Shown in pieces: positions 26,487 to 35,938 of a stretch of 64,000 nt of DNA (the stretch's first letter is position 1; every line of letters starts with the position of its first letter). The notes beneath the pieces were generated by a model. That model was not told the DNA's origin, did not search any database, and was given only the letters and a program-made list of their open reading frames with translations. Location: NCBI RefSeq assembly GCF_014647655.1, contig NZ_BMPP01000014.1:20297-84296 (forward strand), given 5' to 3'. The DNA comes from Deinococcus malanensis. GTDB lineage: Bacteria; Deinococcota; Deinococci; Deinococcales; Deinococcaceae. Position numbers and translations under genes: made by a program.

Positions 26487-27104
26487 TCAGGGCGCCAGGG
26501 CAGCAGGCAGCACCTCCCCGCGCGTGACGCAGCGGTCGAATTCCGCCCGGTCACCCAGCAGCAGTGCGCTCAACGCAGCGCAGCCCGCGGCCTCATCGTC
26601 AGGCAGACTCCCCCCCACGCACATCAGGTTCGCTCCGTCAGGCTGCAGCACGAGCATTCCTGGCCAGCTCGGATCCGTCCACAATTCCAGAGGCACCGGT
26701 CCGGCGGTAGTATCTACCTCGAGTCCGATGACCTGCTCGAAGCACCATTCGGAGGGCATCTGAAAGTGCGTGAGCCGTCCCCGGAGCTGCCCGACCTGCC
26801 CTGACCAGGAGGGCTGCCGGACCAGATACGCGAGCATGTGCGCCATCACTTTGACCGCCAGTCCCTCGTCGTAACAAGGCTCGGGCCGCAGGCGCCCATA
26901 GAGGCGTGGCCGGTCCAAGAGCGTCGCTCTGGCGGACAGGACCTCGGGGAGTCCCAGCAGCACCGCGGGATCATGAACCGCGAGGAGCTCGGTGGGCAGG
27001 ACCACGGCCCGGACATGTCCTTGAGGAAGGGGAATCACCACGTCGGCGCGGTCAAAGACGTCGGCAAGGGTGCTGATGGGAGGAGTTGGGGGCGGGTTGA
27101 TCAC
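26487..27104 (-). CDS. Uncharacterised 205-residue protein
   Basis: Unrecognised soluble protein: ISTLADVFDRADVVIPLPQGHVRAVVLPTELL at the N-terminus, and GPVPLELWTDPSWPGMLVLQPDGANLMCVGGSLPDDE later. The likely start is GTG at 27104, although AAGGG lies too close; in-frame ATGs at 27170 and 27209 are alternatives. A perfect inverted repeat lies 46 bp upstream of the GTG and could control it. Confidence 0.55.
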   Translation of the reverse strand: MINPPPTPPISTLADVFDRADVVIPLPQGHVRAVVLPTELLAVHDPAVLLGLPEVLSARATLLDRPRLYGRLRPEPCYDEGLAVKVMAHMLAYLVRQPSWSGQVGQLRGRLTHFQMPSEWCFEQVIGLEVDTTAGPVPLELWTDPSWPGMLVLQPDGANLMCVGGSLPDDEAAGCAALSALLLGDRAEFDRCVTRGEVLPAALAP

Positions 27105-27149
27105 CCCTTCAGCGTAGGCGCGATTTCGGAAACCGGCAGAGAAAATTGC

Positions 27150-27170
27150 ATGAGAGCCGTCCGCTCTCAT
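27150..27170. promoter_or_regulatory. Inverted repeat upstream of the 205-residue gene
   Basis: ATGAGAGC and GCTCTCAT form perfect 8-bp arms around CGTCC. It lies between the uncharacterised gene and its likely promoter, so an operator is plausible; a weak hairpin is the alternative. Confidence 0.4.
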
Positions 27171-27469
27171 AAATGGTTTCTCGCTCGGGTTGCTGGCGCG
27201 AACCAGCACAGTCCAGGCCGCCGGCCCAGCTCTCCTCGCCCGTAGGCTGCTCAGCCTGTGGACGACCTCCCCTCCCCCTGTGATCCTTCCCCTCGCTGCC
27301 AGTTCTGAAACCGCCTGCTGTGCCGGTCTCGTCTGGCAAGCCTGGGCTCAAGCAATGCGCGGATCCTGTCTGGCTGAGCCGCACCCCCGTCTCTTACAAA
27401 AGCTGATGCGCTGGTTCCTCCTTGACCTGCGATGCCTGGCACCCACGTCCTGGCGCCACTCCGGCCACT

Positions 27470-28078
27470 TCAGAAAGCGCGGCGGTAAAGGCCTTGGAAG
27501 GTCACATTCATCCCGCCGCACCCACCGTTGTCGTCAACGAGAAGCGCGGCGCCGAGGTTCAGCACGGTCAGGCGGCAGGAGTCGCCGGGAGAGACGCTGG
27601 CGTACACCCAGGCTGGGCCACGCCGAATCAGCGTTCCCTCGAGGGAGCCGACATTGACGCTGCCGCTGGGTGTGTGCCAAACCGCGTCGCCTGTCAACTT
27701 CAGCCCATTGCCGATGACCAGGCCAGCGTCCTCATCGCGGATCCAGGCCCCACGAGCAGGAGGAATAGCCGGCACAGCCGTCGCCTGCGCGTCATTCAGG
27801 AACCCACTGACCTTCCGCGAGGCGCCGAAGAAATAACTGCACCGGCGCCCGTTGACGGCACGCCCCTGGACGACCCGGTCACCACGAACCACATAGGGTC
27901 CCCGGGCAGTTCCCTGGGCATCCCGGAACAGCGCGCGGTCCACAGTCACCACCGCGACTCGCAGGACGCTGAAATCCTGAAGCCGGTAGTTGTCACAGGT
28001 CGCGTCCTGCGCCGCTGCACCACTGAATGTCGCACCAACTGCGCTCAAAAGAACCGCATTCCAGCTCACCTTGGCCAT
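27470..28078 (-). CDS. Secreted protein of unknown function, 202 residues
   Basis: N-terminal signal peptide (WNAVLLSAVGATFSGAAAQ) then a cysteine-containing domain: Cys at ATCDNY, RRCSYFFG, DSCRLTV and GGCGGMN suggest two disulfides. The end GGMNVTFQGLYRRAF is strand-like. No family recognised. Confidence 0.6.
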   Translation of the reverse strand: MAKVSWNAVLLSAVGATFSGAAAQDATCDNYRLQDFSVLRVAVVTVDRALFRDAQGTARGPYVVRGDRVVQGRAVNGRRCSYFFGASRKVSGFLNDAQATAVPAIPPARGAWIRDEDAGLVIGNGLKLTGDAVWHTPSGSVNVGSLEGTLIRRGPAWVYASVSPGDSCRLTVLNLGAALLVDDNGGCGGMNVTFQGLYRRAF

Positions 28079-28336
28079 ACCACCACACTACCCACCAGCT
28101 TCCCGCCCGGAGCCGCAGAAGGGTTCGCTGGCCTGAGCGATGTGTAGCGCGGCGCATTGAGCGCCGGGTGGCACGCGGTGCAGGCCCCGAGCGTGGACGC
28201 TGAAGCTGCACCGCCACCAGGAGCGGACGCCGAGCGCCCCTCAGGCCACTGAGGGGCGCCCATCCCCTTCACCCTCGCGCTCGTTCTTTCGCTGCTCGTA
28301 TGGTGGGCGTGTACGAACAGGTACGCAATACACAGG

Positions 28337-28761
28337 GTGTTCACGCCACCGGGCAACCTTATCTTCGCGGCATCCTTGAGGCCTGCCACCTTCACCGCTG
28401 CCCTCAGTGCCACCGCCAACGCCACCATCCACACCATCGCCATCCTAACCAGTGGCCCCCTCACCGTCACCCAGGGCGCTGATGGCCCCCCATGACCCTC
28501 ACCCTCCTCCCCGTGCTGATCGCAAGCCTCCTTTCCCCCTTCTCCGCCCTGCTTGGCCTGCTGGTCCTGCGCCGCTTCACCCGCCACGCCTGGCCGGCCA
28601 TCTTCACCGTTACCCTGCTGTCCATCGCTGGCCCCCTCGGGCAGAGCGGGACCGCTGAGAAGATCGCCCTGGCCCTGATGCACCTGGTCGTCAGCGGCGC
28701 CACCATATGGTTCCTCAGCCGCAGCCAACCCCGCCGGACCCCGCCCGCCCTGATCGCCTGA
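28337..28761 (+). pseudogene. DUF6069-like membrane protein split by a frameshift
   Basis: Two frames overlap by ATGA at 28492. The first, from GTG at 28337, encodes FTPPGNLIFAAS...ATANATIHTIAIL and ends GADGPP. The second encodes MTLTLLPVLIASLLSPFSALL, a second helix, and MHLVVSGATIWFL. Joined, they give the four-helix order of DUF6069-type membrane proteins, so a one-base shift has probably broken the gene, unless the ATGA overlap gives coupled translation of two halves. Confidence 0.5.
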
Positions 28762-28871
28762 CGTCCCGAGGTCCACCATTTCCAGCGCGTTCGAACTGAT
28801 GTGACTGATAGGCCCCTTAGCACGCGGACCACGGGACAAGTACCGTAGAGGAGAACCGCTGGAGTGAACCC

Positions 28872-29312
28872 TTGAGAATGCCCAAGCTGGGAACGACGCC
28901 GCGCCTGAAGCTCCGACCTCTGCAAGCCGAGGAAAACCGCCGGGCTGGCCTGTCCCCCCCTGCCCACGAAGACGCCCGCCCCGCTGAACTACACCGCTTC
29001 GGCATTCTCGATACCCTTCCTGCGCCGCAGTTCGACCGCATTGTCGCGCTTGCCGCCCGGTACCTGGACATGCCAATGGCCGCTGTGACCTTCGTGGACC
29101 AGGACCGTCAGTGGTTCAAAGCGCGCCTGGGCCTGACCGTCACCGAAACGCTCAAAAGTGAGTCCATCTGCGCGATCGCGATTCAGCAGGACCGCGTGCT
29201 GGTGATCCCGGACGCCCGCAAAGACCCGCGAGTGAACGGCATGAACTGCTTCAGTGTGGACCAGGCGGTCGGCTTTTACGCGGGTGCCCCGCTGCGCACG
29301 GCCAGCTCTTAG
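28872..29312 (+). pseudogene. Truncated GAF-domain sensor
   Basis: 146 residues starting at a TTG with GGAG upstream. LHRFGILDTLPAPQFDRIVALAARYLDMPMA, VTFVDQDRQWFKARLGL and GFYAGAPLRT are the classic opening of a GAF domain in sensor kinases and cyclases. The frame stops right after APLRTASS, where the family continues with the last strands (GxxxGTLCVID). No output domain follows. Read as a 5' remnant. Confidence 0.65.
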
Positions 29313-29382
29313 ACCAGCCAGAATGCCTCCTGGTTGAATTCCTACGTGGAATCTTCAGGTTTGGCAGGACTGATTTCGGGTT

Positions 29383-30312
29383 TCAATCCACGCGGGTACA
29401 GAACTGCGCTTTGTACCGGTCGGCAGGCTGGTGCACCTCGACCAGCGCCAGGCGGCGGTCGGTGGTAGGAATGGTCCGGAAGAGGTACAGACGCGACCCC
29501 GGGTCACTGATCAGGTCCACGTCGCCGTTCGCGAGGATTTTGTAGGTGCCCTTGTACCCCTTCTGGTTGACGTACCTCTCGCCGAAGGTCAGGTCACCCC
29601 AGGTGCCGTTTGCGTACAGGCGGTATTTGGAGGCATTGGCGTAACTGCGCATCTGTGCTTTGGCCGGATCGACCGGAGCCTGCGATACCGGGCCAGCCAC
29701 CGACAGCTCCGGTGCGCCGCCGCTCAGGCACACGTAGTCCCCAGCCAGGGCCGTGCCGGTGGTGCGCTGGGCGGCGGGAGTCGGCGCGGCCCTGGCCGGG
29801 GCAGGCCCGTCTGGAGCAGGTCTGACTGGTGCAGGTGCGGCCGGCCGGATCGGGGCGGGCGCTGTCTTCGCCTGTGCCACCTTCGCCTGCGCCGCCTTGA
29901 GCTGGCACCAGCCGAGCACCACGCTTTCGGCGTCCCCGTACAGCATGCCGACATACCGGTTGGCTTTCTCGGTCAGCAGGAACGACAGGGCGTAACTTTC
30001 CTCGTTTTCCTCCTCCCCAAGTTCCTTGAACGTCATGCCCCGTGCCTTGAACTGTCCGGCAAGGTCCCCACCTATCTGTTCGGCCAACTCCGGATCGTCC
30101 CAGACCAGGTACTCGCTCACCTGACACCCGCTGCCCTGCTCTGTGGCCAGGCCATTCAGAAGCTGGCCGAATTGCCGTGTGGCAGCGGCATCGGTCACCC
30201 GGACCGCGCCTTTGGTCAGGGGAACGCGGGTCAGGCTGGAGGTGCTCGCGGGGCCCTGCTGCGCGAGGGCGGTGCATAGGAAGAGCGGCAGGACCGTCAG
30301 GTTTCGTTTCAT
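29383..30312 (-). CDS. Secreted protein with Pro/Ala linker, 309 residues
   Basis: Signal peptide (MKRNLTVLPLFLCTALAQQ), an N-terminal domain to about residue 150, a Pro/Ala-rich linker (150-190), then a C-terminal domain with GDYVCLSGG, KYRLYANGTWGDL, GTYKILANGDVDLISDPG and FCTRVD. The second part is strand-rich with a likely Cys pair. AAGG lies before the ATG. No family recognised. Confidence 0.7.
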   Translation of the reverse strand: MKRNLTVLPLFLCTALAQQGPASTSSLTRVPLTKGAVRVTDAAATRQFGQLLNGLATEQGSGCQVSEYLVWDDPELAEQIGGDLAGQFKARGMTFKELGEEENEESYALSFLLTEKANRYVGMLYGDAESVVLGWCQLKAAQAKVAQAKTAPAPIRPAAPAPVRPAPDGPAPARAAPTPAAQRTTGTALAGDYVCLSGGAPELSVAGPVSQAPVDPAKAQMRSYANASKYRLYANGTWGDLTFGERYVNQKGYKGTYKILANGDVDLISDPGSRLYLFRTIPTTDRRLALVEVHQPADRYKAQFCTRVD

Positions 30313-30436
30313 GGGTGACCTTCCATGGAGAGAGTTGCCGCACTGTACGGGCCGGACGCTTACAGCTTTCCTTCAGAAGTGCACACCGGGTCACTGCCGG
30401 TCCTGACCAGACGCGGCCGTGGGTTCAAGACGGGCG

Positions 30437-31132
30437 TCAACCCCAGTGCTGCCTGATCAGCTGGGCTGCCCCCTGGCGTATGGCGTCCCCATGACCGAAC
30501 GTCGCCACCTCGAACTCCAGCGCCGCCAGGGCCCGCTGGGTCGCACGCCCGAGTTCCAGGTCCTCGAACAGGATCGGATCGTGCAGTCCCTGCGTGTTCC
30601 CCATCGCATCCGCCGCGAACAGCACGCCACCATGCTTTGGCCACCACAACGCCACCTGACCGGCCGAATGCCCAGGCGCCGCCACAACCGTCAGGCCGCC
30701 TGCAAAGGGAAGCGTTTCGCCTGGCGTCAGATGTTCGTCCACCTGGGCGGTGTGCGGAAACGATTGTGGGGCGGCCACCACCCGTTCAAAGATCGCCTCC
30801 AGGCCAGGCGCCGCCGTCATGGGCCGCTCCCGCCAGCGGCCTTCCTGCACCAGCACCGCGTCAAGGGGGTGCATGTACACTCTCGCCCCAGTAACCACCT
30901 TGAGGGCCGCGAGACTGCCGGAGTGATCCGGATGAAAGTGCGTCACGATGATGTGGTGCACGTCGGTCGGGGTGTGGCCCAAAGTCCGCACGGCGTTCAG
31001 AATGACGTCTTCGCTTCCGGCGACGCCCGTGTCGATCAGCACGAGTGAGCTGTCGTGTTCAAGGAGAAAGACGTTGACGATGCCGAGGGACAGTTGGTGA
31101 AGTCCCGGGACGAGGCGCAACAGGGCATTCAT
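30437..31132 (-). CDS. MBL-fold metallo-hydrolase
   Basis: A 231-residue metallo-beta-lactamase fold protein. HFHPDH at residues 65-70 (His65, His67, Asp69, His70) is the dinuclear zinc motif, GHSAGQVALW the next histidine loop, and LFAADAMGN the bridging aspartate. FGHGDAI near the C-terminus supplies the last histidine. Substrate unknown. AGGT just before the ATG at 31132 supports this start; the frame extends upstream without a better one. Confidence 0.88.
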   Translation of the reverse strand: MNALLRLVPGLHQLSLGIVNVFLLEHDSSLVLIDTGVAGSEDVILNAVRTLGHTPTDVHHIIVTHFHPDHSGSLAALKVVTGARVYMHPLDAVLVQEGRWRERPMTAAPGLEAIFERVVAAPQSFPHTAQVDEHLTPGETLPFAGGLTVVAAPGHSAGQVALWWPKHGGVLFAADAMGNTQGLHDPILFEDLELGRATQRALAALEFEVATFGHGDAIRQGAAQLIRQHWG

Positions 31133-31357
31133 TTCGACCTCCGGAAAGTCGTGATGGTTGCTTTTGAAGCGTACCAAAAGCACTCCCTCTTTCTCTCCAA
31201 CCCGGTCCACGGGGGGCCGGGCAGCAGGAGGGGAGGGGGCGCGGCGCGAGGAAACGCAGCTCAATTAACAGCTACCCTCCCCAGCCCGGATAACACCTGA
31301 ACGCCGTGACATGCAGTGCGGACATCAACTCCTCACGGTACGGTACAGACTGTGGGT

Positions 31358-31573
31358 TTACGGCGTGGTATCCAACGCTGTGATGGGTACCGCTTGATCC
31401 CGCGCGTAAAGGGCGCAGACCCCATTGGTGTCCGGGGGGCGGGTGTACTCCAGGAGGGCGACGGGGGTAGACGCACCGGGTTTGAGCCCAAGGGCTTTGA
31501 GTTCATCGGCGGTGGCGAGGGTCTCCGGGTAGAGCTGGCGGTATTTGGGGACGGGGGTGAAGCGTTTCGGCAT
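31358..31573 (-). CDS. Small LKPG-family protein, 71 residues
   Basis: Starts MPKRFTPVPKYRQLYPETL and contains LKPGASTPVALLEYTRPPDT followed by GVCALYARDQAVPIT. It is closely related to the gene at 49507 (LKPGTPTPVALLEYTRPPHT) and less so to that at 15762. AGGA sits 7 bases before the ATG. Upstream, ATATATACAAGAA (31707-31719) and a GGAATCGAC...GGAGCAGGG stretch recur upstream of the 49507 copy. Function unknown; no motif of a known DNA-binding or toxin family. Confidence 0.65.
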   Translation of the reverse strand: MPKRFTPVPKYRQLYPETLATADELKALGLKPGASTPVALLEYTRPPDTNGVCALYARDQAVPITALDTTP

Positions 31574-31777
31574 GGGCTGTTCCTGCGCATGGTGGTAAGA
31601 GGAATCGACCGTGTGAGCCGGAGTGGAGCAGGGTGGTACTCCTTCCAGACTACTGTGCTTTCCGGTGTGGATTCCACGGAATATTATTCATTGGTGTGAT
31701 GCGGCGATATATACAAGAACGGCCTGAACATGGCGCCGAATCAGGCCACATCGGGTGTTCGGGTGAGACACCTACAC

Positions 31778-32014
31778 CTACGTGTGGAAGACAGCTGTGG
31801 GCGCTCCGGTCTCGCAGGACACCTGAGTGACACTGGGAGAGTCGGCGGCCAGAATCCCCATCCCCTGGTTGCCGTTCAGGCTGAATTTTAGGGGGATGCT
31901 GCTTCCCGCCTTCTTCACATTGACGGCGGGCAGGTTGTCCACTGGCCGGAGGAACCCCTTGAAGCTAAAGTGCCCTGCACTTGGCGAAAGGGTGACGACG
32001 TAGCGAATGAACAA
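31778..32014 (-). pseudogene. PxKF-domain fragment
   Basis: 78 residues. RPVDNLPAVNVKKAGSSIPL, KFSLNGNQGMGIL and VSCETG form the PxKF-type beta domain that usually sits at the C-terminus of secreted multidomain proteins. Here nothing of the rest of such a protein remains, and there is no signal peptide. A remnant. Confidence 0.55.
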
Positions 32015-32162
32015 CAGATTTCAGGCAGCTGCTTTTCCAGTCGTCTGGCTGTGTCTTGTACACTTTGTGAAGCTTTCCTTAACATCCCCAGGCAGTCCCA
32101 GTTCCAGAGGTTCTCTGTCCGATCAGACCTTGTGGCCTGAGTCCTACCGTTCTGGAGTCCGA

Positions 32163-32360
32163 ATGATTGAAGTGAACTGCACCTGGATCCCTGGAACCCT
32201 CGACATGCTGCACCTCCGCGCTGGAGACCGCCTTGGTCGGCTCTCCATTGGTGAACTGCGCCGCCGGTTTGGTCTGAGGGCCATAAACGCGCTCTACCTC
32301 AGCGGCCGGTTTCAGACGATGGCAGACCCCAGCGACCTGGCCGGACTGGCGCTGAGCTGA
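32163..32360 (+). CDS. Small protein, 65 residues
   Basis: From ATG at 32163 (MIEVNCTWIPGTLDMLHLRA) to a stop 16 bp before the next gene. IGELRRRFGLRAINALYLSGRF could be a helix-turn-helix. It probably forms a pair with the 91-residue gene. Unrecognised. Confidence 0.45.
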   Translation: MIEVNCTWIPGTLDMLHLRAGDRLGRLSIGELRRRFGLRAINALYLSGRFQTMADPSDLAGLALS

Positions 32361-32375
32361 AATGCCGGAGGACAC

Positions 32376-32651
32376 ATGACCACATCCGCTATGGAAGACC
32401 ATCTCGAGAGGTTATACGCGGCCTACCACGCAGCGCAGGCTCATCATTGGTCGACGAGCCAGCTGACCTTGCATCGCCGGCACCCGGACGGGCGGCCGGT
32501 CTCCCGTGCGGAGCTGGAGGAAGCCCTCTGGCGGGAGCGGCACGAGTGGCAGGAAGTTCTGCATGCCTCGGCGGCGTATTACGCCGTCACCCCACAGGAG
32601 CGCCCCGTCCACTTGAGTGGCCCCGGCGGTGCCATCCCCCCGCCAGTCTGA
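32376..32651 (+). CDS. Small protein, 91 residues
   Basis: Starts MTTSAMEDHLERLYAAYHAA with GGAGGA before the ATG. Highly helical and charged (LYAAYHAAQAHHWSTSQL, RAELEEALWRERHEWQEVL). No family recognised. Convergent with the oxidoreductase gene. Confidence 0.55.
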   Translation: MTTSAMEDHLERLYAAYHAAQAHHWSTSQLTLHRRHPDGRPVSRAELEEALWRERHEWQEVLHASAAYYAVTPQERPVHLSGPGGAIPPPV

Positions 32652-32680
32652 ACAGCAATGATCCGGCCAGAGCCCGTGAT

Positions 32681-33742
32681 TCAGGCGCCGATGATCTCCG
32701 CAAGCAGCACGGTGCGACCCTCCTCAGCCGAGCGCACGGCGGCAAGGGCGAGCGCGAGACTGCCGAGGTTGTCGCGCCCGGAACTTTCGGGTTCTGCTCC
32801 CGTGTGGATCGCCTGCACGAATGTCGCGAGCACCCCGGCCCGGTCAAGATTCGGAGTCTCGGGCAGCGGCAGTGAACGTGCGGGCTGCCCGAGCTGGCGA
32901 ACGTCCACACGGTCTGGGGACGGGTCATCGCGGCTCGTCCAGCGGACCTCGCCCCGTGCGGTGTCCAGGCGCCACTCGCCGGCCCATGGCGTGACCGGCC
33001 CGGAACTCGCCCAACTGCCGCGGTAACTCACGACCACCCCGCCTTCGAAGGTGATGGTGGCCGTGGCGCTCGCGGGGTCCACAAAGGGACTCCAGGGGGG
33101 ATTGAAGGCGTGACAGTCGATGCTGAGCGGCTCGCGGCCCAGCACGAAGCGCATCAGGTCGAAGTGGTGGATGGCCATGTCGAGCAGCAGCGGGTGTGGC
33201 AGGCGGTGGTGCGCGGCGGGAGCGGGGACCGCGCGGGCGTGGTCACGGCGGAAGTCCACCTCGACGTACCCCACTTCGCCCAGGCGCCCTTCGCGCACCA
33301 GTTGCGCTGCGAGGTGCGAGGCGGGGTGGTGGCGGTAATTCTGGCTGACCATCAGCGGCACGCCGCGCGCGTGAGCGGCGTTCACCACTGCGCGCGCCTC
33401 GGCAATGGTGGGCGTGAAAGGCTTCTCAACGAGGACTGGTAGGCCCGCCTCAATTGCGGCGAGGGCGACGGGCGCGTGGCCGTGTGCGTTGGTGGTCACC
33501 AGGGCGGCGTCTGCCTCCGTCGCGCGGAGCGCCTCGGTCAGGCTGGTAAAGCAGCGATCATCTGGTGCGCCTCGTTCGCACGCCAGCTTCAGGGCGTCCG
33601 GGCTGGCGTCAACGAACGCAGCGGCTTCCACCTGCGTTTCGGCGCGCACGATCTTCATCCAGTCACGGCCCCACCCACCCAGGCCAATCTGAATGAGTCG
33701 CAGCGGGCCGGTGTGTGACAGTGTCGACTTGCTGTTCCGCAT
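32681..33742 (-). CDS. Gfo/Idh/MocA-family oxidoreductase
   Basis: A 353-residue NAD(P)-dependent dehydrogenase. N-terminal Rossmann fold LIQIGLGGWGRDW, then DALVTTNAHGHAPVA-type loop, and the family signature VLVEKPFTPT near residue 105 with the catalytic-loop lysine. The C-terminal alpha/beta domain has VSQNYRHHPASHL and MAIHHFDLMRFVLG, so His near 175 may act in catalysis. Probably acts on a sugar or inositol. The ATG at 33742 with GAGGTG upstream is preferred over 33796. Confidence 0.9.
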   Translation of the reverse strand: MRNSKSTLSHTGPLRLIQIGLGGWGRDWMKIVRAETQVEAAAFVDASPDALKLACERGAPDDRCFTSLTEALRATEADAALVTTNAHGHAPVALAAIEAGLPVLVEKPFTPTIAEARAVVNAAHARGVPLMVSQNYRHHPASHLAAQLVREGRLGEVGYVEVDFRRDHARAVPAPAAHHRLPHPLLLDMAIHHFDLMRFVLGREPLSIDCHAFNPPWSPFVDPASATATITFEGGVVVSYRGSWASSGPVTPWAGEWRLDTARGEVRWTSRDDPSPDRVDVRQLGQPARSLPLPETPNLDRAGVLATFVQAIHTGAEPESSGRDNLGSLALALAAVRSAEEGRTVLLAEIIGA

Positions 33743-34570
33743 CTTCACCTCGAACAGCACAGGGAAGTTCGCTGATATGAGAACGTCCACGTGCACGGTC
33801 TGCCGTCCTCACGCCGAGAGACAGCCGGGAAGTCCAGTATGGGGGCCAGAGGCGAGCACTCAAGGCCCCGACGTGCCTGTTCAGTATGAGTCAGCGGACG
33901 GTGATCCACCATGGTGCTCTCCCTGGCGTTGTCGTGGACCATGAGGTGTCGCTCGTACGCCTGTCGGTGCTCCGCTTTGGTGGCCCAGTTGCTGGACCTG
34001 GGAGACGCGCCCAGTGCGCGGACCTTGGGTGCATCACCGAACCAGGGGGGGCCAGCCCTGGGCCGCGCCCTACTCGACTTGTTCCAGACCTCAGGCAGGA
34101 TGCGAAGTCTGAAGCTCCCTCGCCTGACCGATGGCGCGGCCCTTATTGCTGCGGCTCCACCAGGGGTGCACGTGAACGTGACTGGGCAGCCTGCACAGCG
34201 GAGCCCAGCACCGCAGGTCATGTCCACGGACGCTGCTGACATACGGAGCGTCTACCGGTGACCCGATACGGGATTTGGGCTGCGCACCTTCAGACGCACG
34301 CGTGAAGGAATCGAACCGGGGCCTCCAGATGCCGAACTCAAACGGTCAACGGTGTCCGGCGACGTGAAAAGCGGCCCGGTTACAGGAGATGTCCAGCTCT
34401 AGGTTGATGGGGAACCGAGCGAAACACATTCTCGTCTGGACTCTGGTGACCCACGGTGTGACGAGGGGGTAGATCACCGGCTCCTGGCCGCAGCAGCGTT
34501 CTCGTTACGCCAGACTGCCGATGGAGCGCGCTCCTTTTGCCGGTAGCCTGAAGCGCACGAAAGGACGCCT
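33743..34570. other. Long gap without a supported gene
   Basis: An open frame covers the minus strand (33745-34242) but its composition is unlike neighbouring genes, apart from a helical stretch near 33950. A sequence near 34300 resembles a tRNA T-arm on the minus strand but does not pair. The right end holds the promoter of the RNA-repair operon. Confidence 0.4.
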
Positions 34571-35938
34571 ATGCTGCTCACCATCTCCACCATCCACCCG
34601 CCCGCCACCGACCTTGGGTACCTGCTGCACAAGAACCCGGCCCGCCCCTTCACCTTCGACCTTCCCGTCGGACAAGGGCACGTGTTCTACCCCGAGGCGA
34701 CCCCCGAGCGCTGCACCGTCGCCCTGCTGGTCGAGGTGGACCCGGTGGCACTCTCGCGGGGCCGGCAGGGTGCGGGCAGCATGCCGCTGGAGCCGTACGT
34801 CAACGACCGGCCGTACGCGGCGTCCAGCTTCCTGAGCAGCGCCCTGCGCGAAGCCTTCGGCACGGCCATGACCGGACGCAGCAAGGAACGCCCGGAGCTC
34901 GCGGCGCAGGAGCTCCCGTTCGAGGTTCACCTGCCCGCGCTCCCGTCCAGGAGCGACTCCGACCTGGCCAGGCGGCTGTTCGGACATCTCGGCTACACGG
35001 TCACCTCCCACCCACACCCCCTGGATCCGCAGTTCCCGGAATGGGGCGAGAGCCCGTACCTGGACCTGACGCTCTCGGCCACCGTGCGCCTCAAAGACCT
35101 CCTCGCTCACCTCTACGTCCTCATCCCCGTCCTGGACGACACCAAGCACTACTACGTGGACGAAGCGGAGATCGACAAGCTGCTGCGCCACGGGGAAGGC
35201 TGGCTCGACGGGCACCCGGAACGTGAGCTGATCACCCGGCGATACCTGAAGCATCGCCGCGCCCTGCAACGCGCCGCCCAGGCGCACTTCAGTGACGAGG
35301 ATGCCCTGGAGCCGCCCCGCCCGGTCACGTTGAACCTGAACGATCAACGTCTTGAAGCCGTGAAGGGTGCCCTGCTGTCCAGCGGTGCGTCCAGCGTGCT
35401 GGACCTCGGCTGCGGGGAAGGCAACCTCCTCGCCCGGCTCCTGCCGGAACGGCAGTTCACCCGCCTTCTCGGCCTGGACGTGAGCCCCCGGGTGCTCGTC
35501 CGGGCGCGGGAGAACCTGCGGCTGGACGACCTGCCGGGGTCGTACCGGGACCGCCTGACCCTCACGCAGGGTTCCCTCACCTACCGTGACACCCGCCTGC
35601 GCGGGTACGACGCTGCTGCCCTGGTCGAGGTCATCGAGCACCTGGACGAGACCCGGCTGTGGACGCTGGAGCGCGTGGTGTTCGGGGACGCGCGCCCGGG
35701 CTCCGTCGTGGTCACCACGCCGAACGAGGAGTTCAACGCCCGCTGGGCCAGCCTGCCGGCGGGGGACACCCGGCACGAGGACCACCGTTTCGAATGGACC
35801 CGCGCCCAGTTCCAGGAATGGGCCCGCCGGGTCGCCAGCGAATTCGGGTACGCCGTCACGTTCACTGATGTCGGGGAGGCCGACGAGCGCCTCGGCCCGC
35901 CCACCCAGATGGCCGTCTTCCGGCGGGAGGCCTCATGA
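34571..35938 (+). CDS. hen1: 3'-terminal RNA ribose 2'-O-methyltransferase Hen1
   Basis: A 455-residue protein. The N-terminal 240 residues are the bacterial Hen1 domain that partners Pnkp; the C-terminal half is a SAM methyltransferase with VLDLGCGEGNLL at 276-287. The metal site of Hen1 is visible: Glu353, Glu356 and His357 (EVIEH) and His405 (HEDHRFEW). It methylates the 2'-OH at the 3' end of cleaved RNA so that the repaired junction resists a second cut. It starts the operon and overlaps the next gene by 4 bp. Confidence 0.95.
   Translation: MLLTISTIHPPATDLGYLLHKNPARPFTFDLPVGQGHVFYPEATPERCTVALLVEVDPVALSRGRQGAGSMPLEPYVNDRPYAASSFLSSALREAFGTAMTGRSKERPELAAQELPFEVHLPALPSRSDSDLARRLFGHLGYTVTSHPHPLDPQFPEWGESPYLDLTLSATVRLKDLLAHLYVLIPVLDDTKHYYVDEAEIDKLLRHGEGWLDGHPERELITRRYLKHRRALQRAAQAHFSDEDALEPPRPVTLNLNDQRLEAVKGALLSSGASSVLDLGCGEGNLLARLLPERQFTRLLGLDVSPRVLVRARENLRLDDLPGSYRDRLTLTQGSLTYRDTRLRGYDAAALVEVIEHLDETRLWTLERVVFGDARPGSVVVTTPNEEFNARWASLPAGDTRHEDHRFEWTRAQFQEWARRVASEFGYAVTFTDVGEADERLGPPTQMAVFRREAS

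Noticed and set aside
28066..29076. A 336-codon minus-strand frame
   Set aside because: Low-complexity Gly/Arg/Gln-rich translation opposite the DUF6069-like and GAF frames.
33745..34242. A 165-codon minus-strand frame
   Set aside because: Composition unlike coding DNA except for a short stretch; no ribosome site.
34290..34360. tRNA T-arm-like sequence on the minus strand (GGTTCGATTCC)
   Set aside because: The flanking bases do not form T-stem or acceptor pairs, and no D- or anticodon arm is found.
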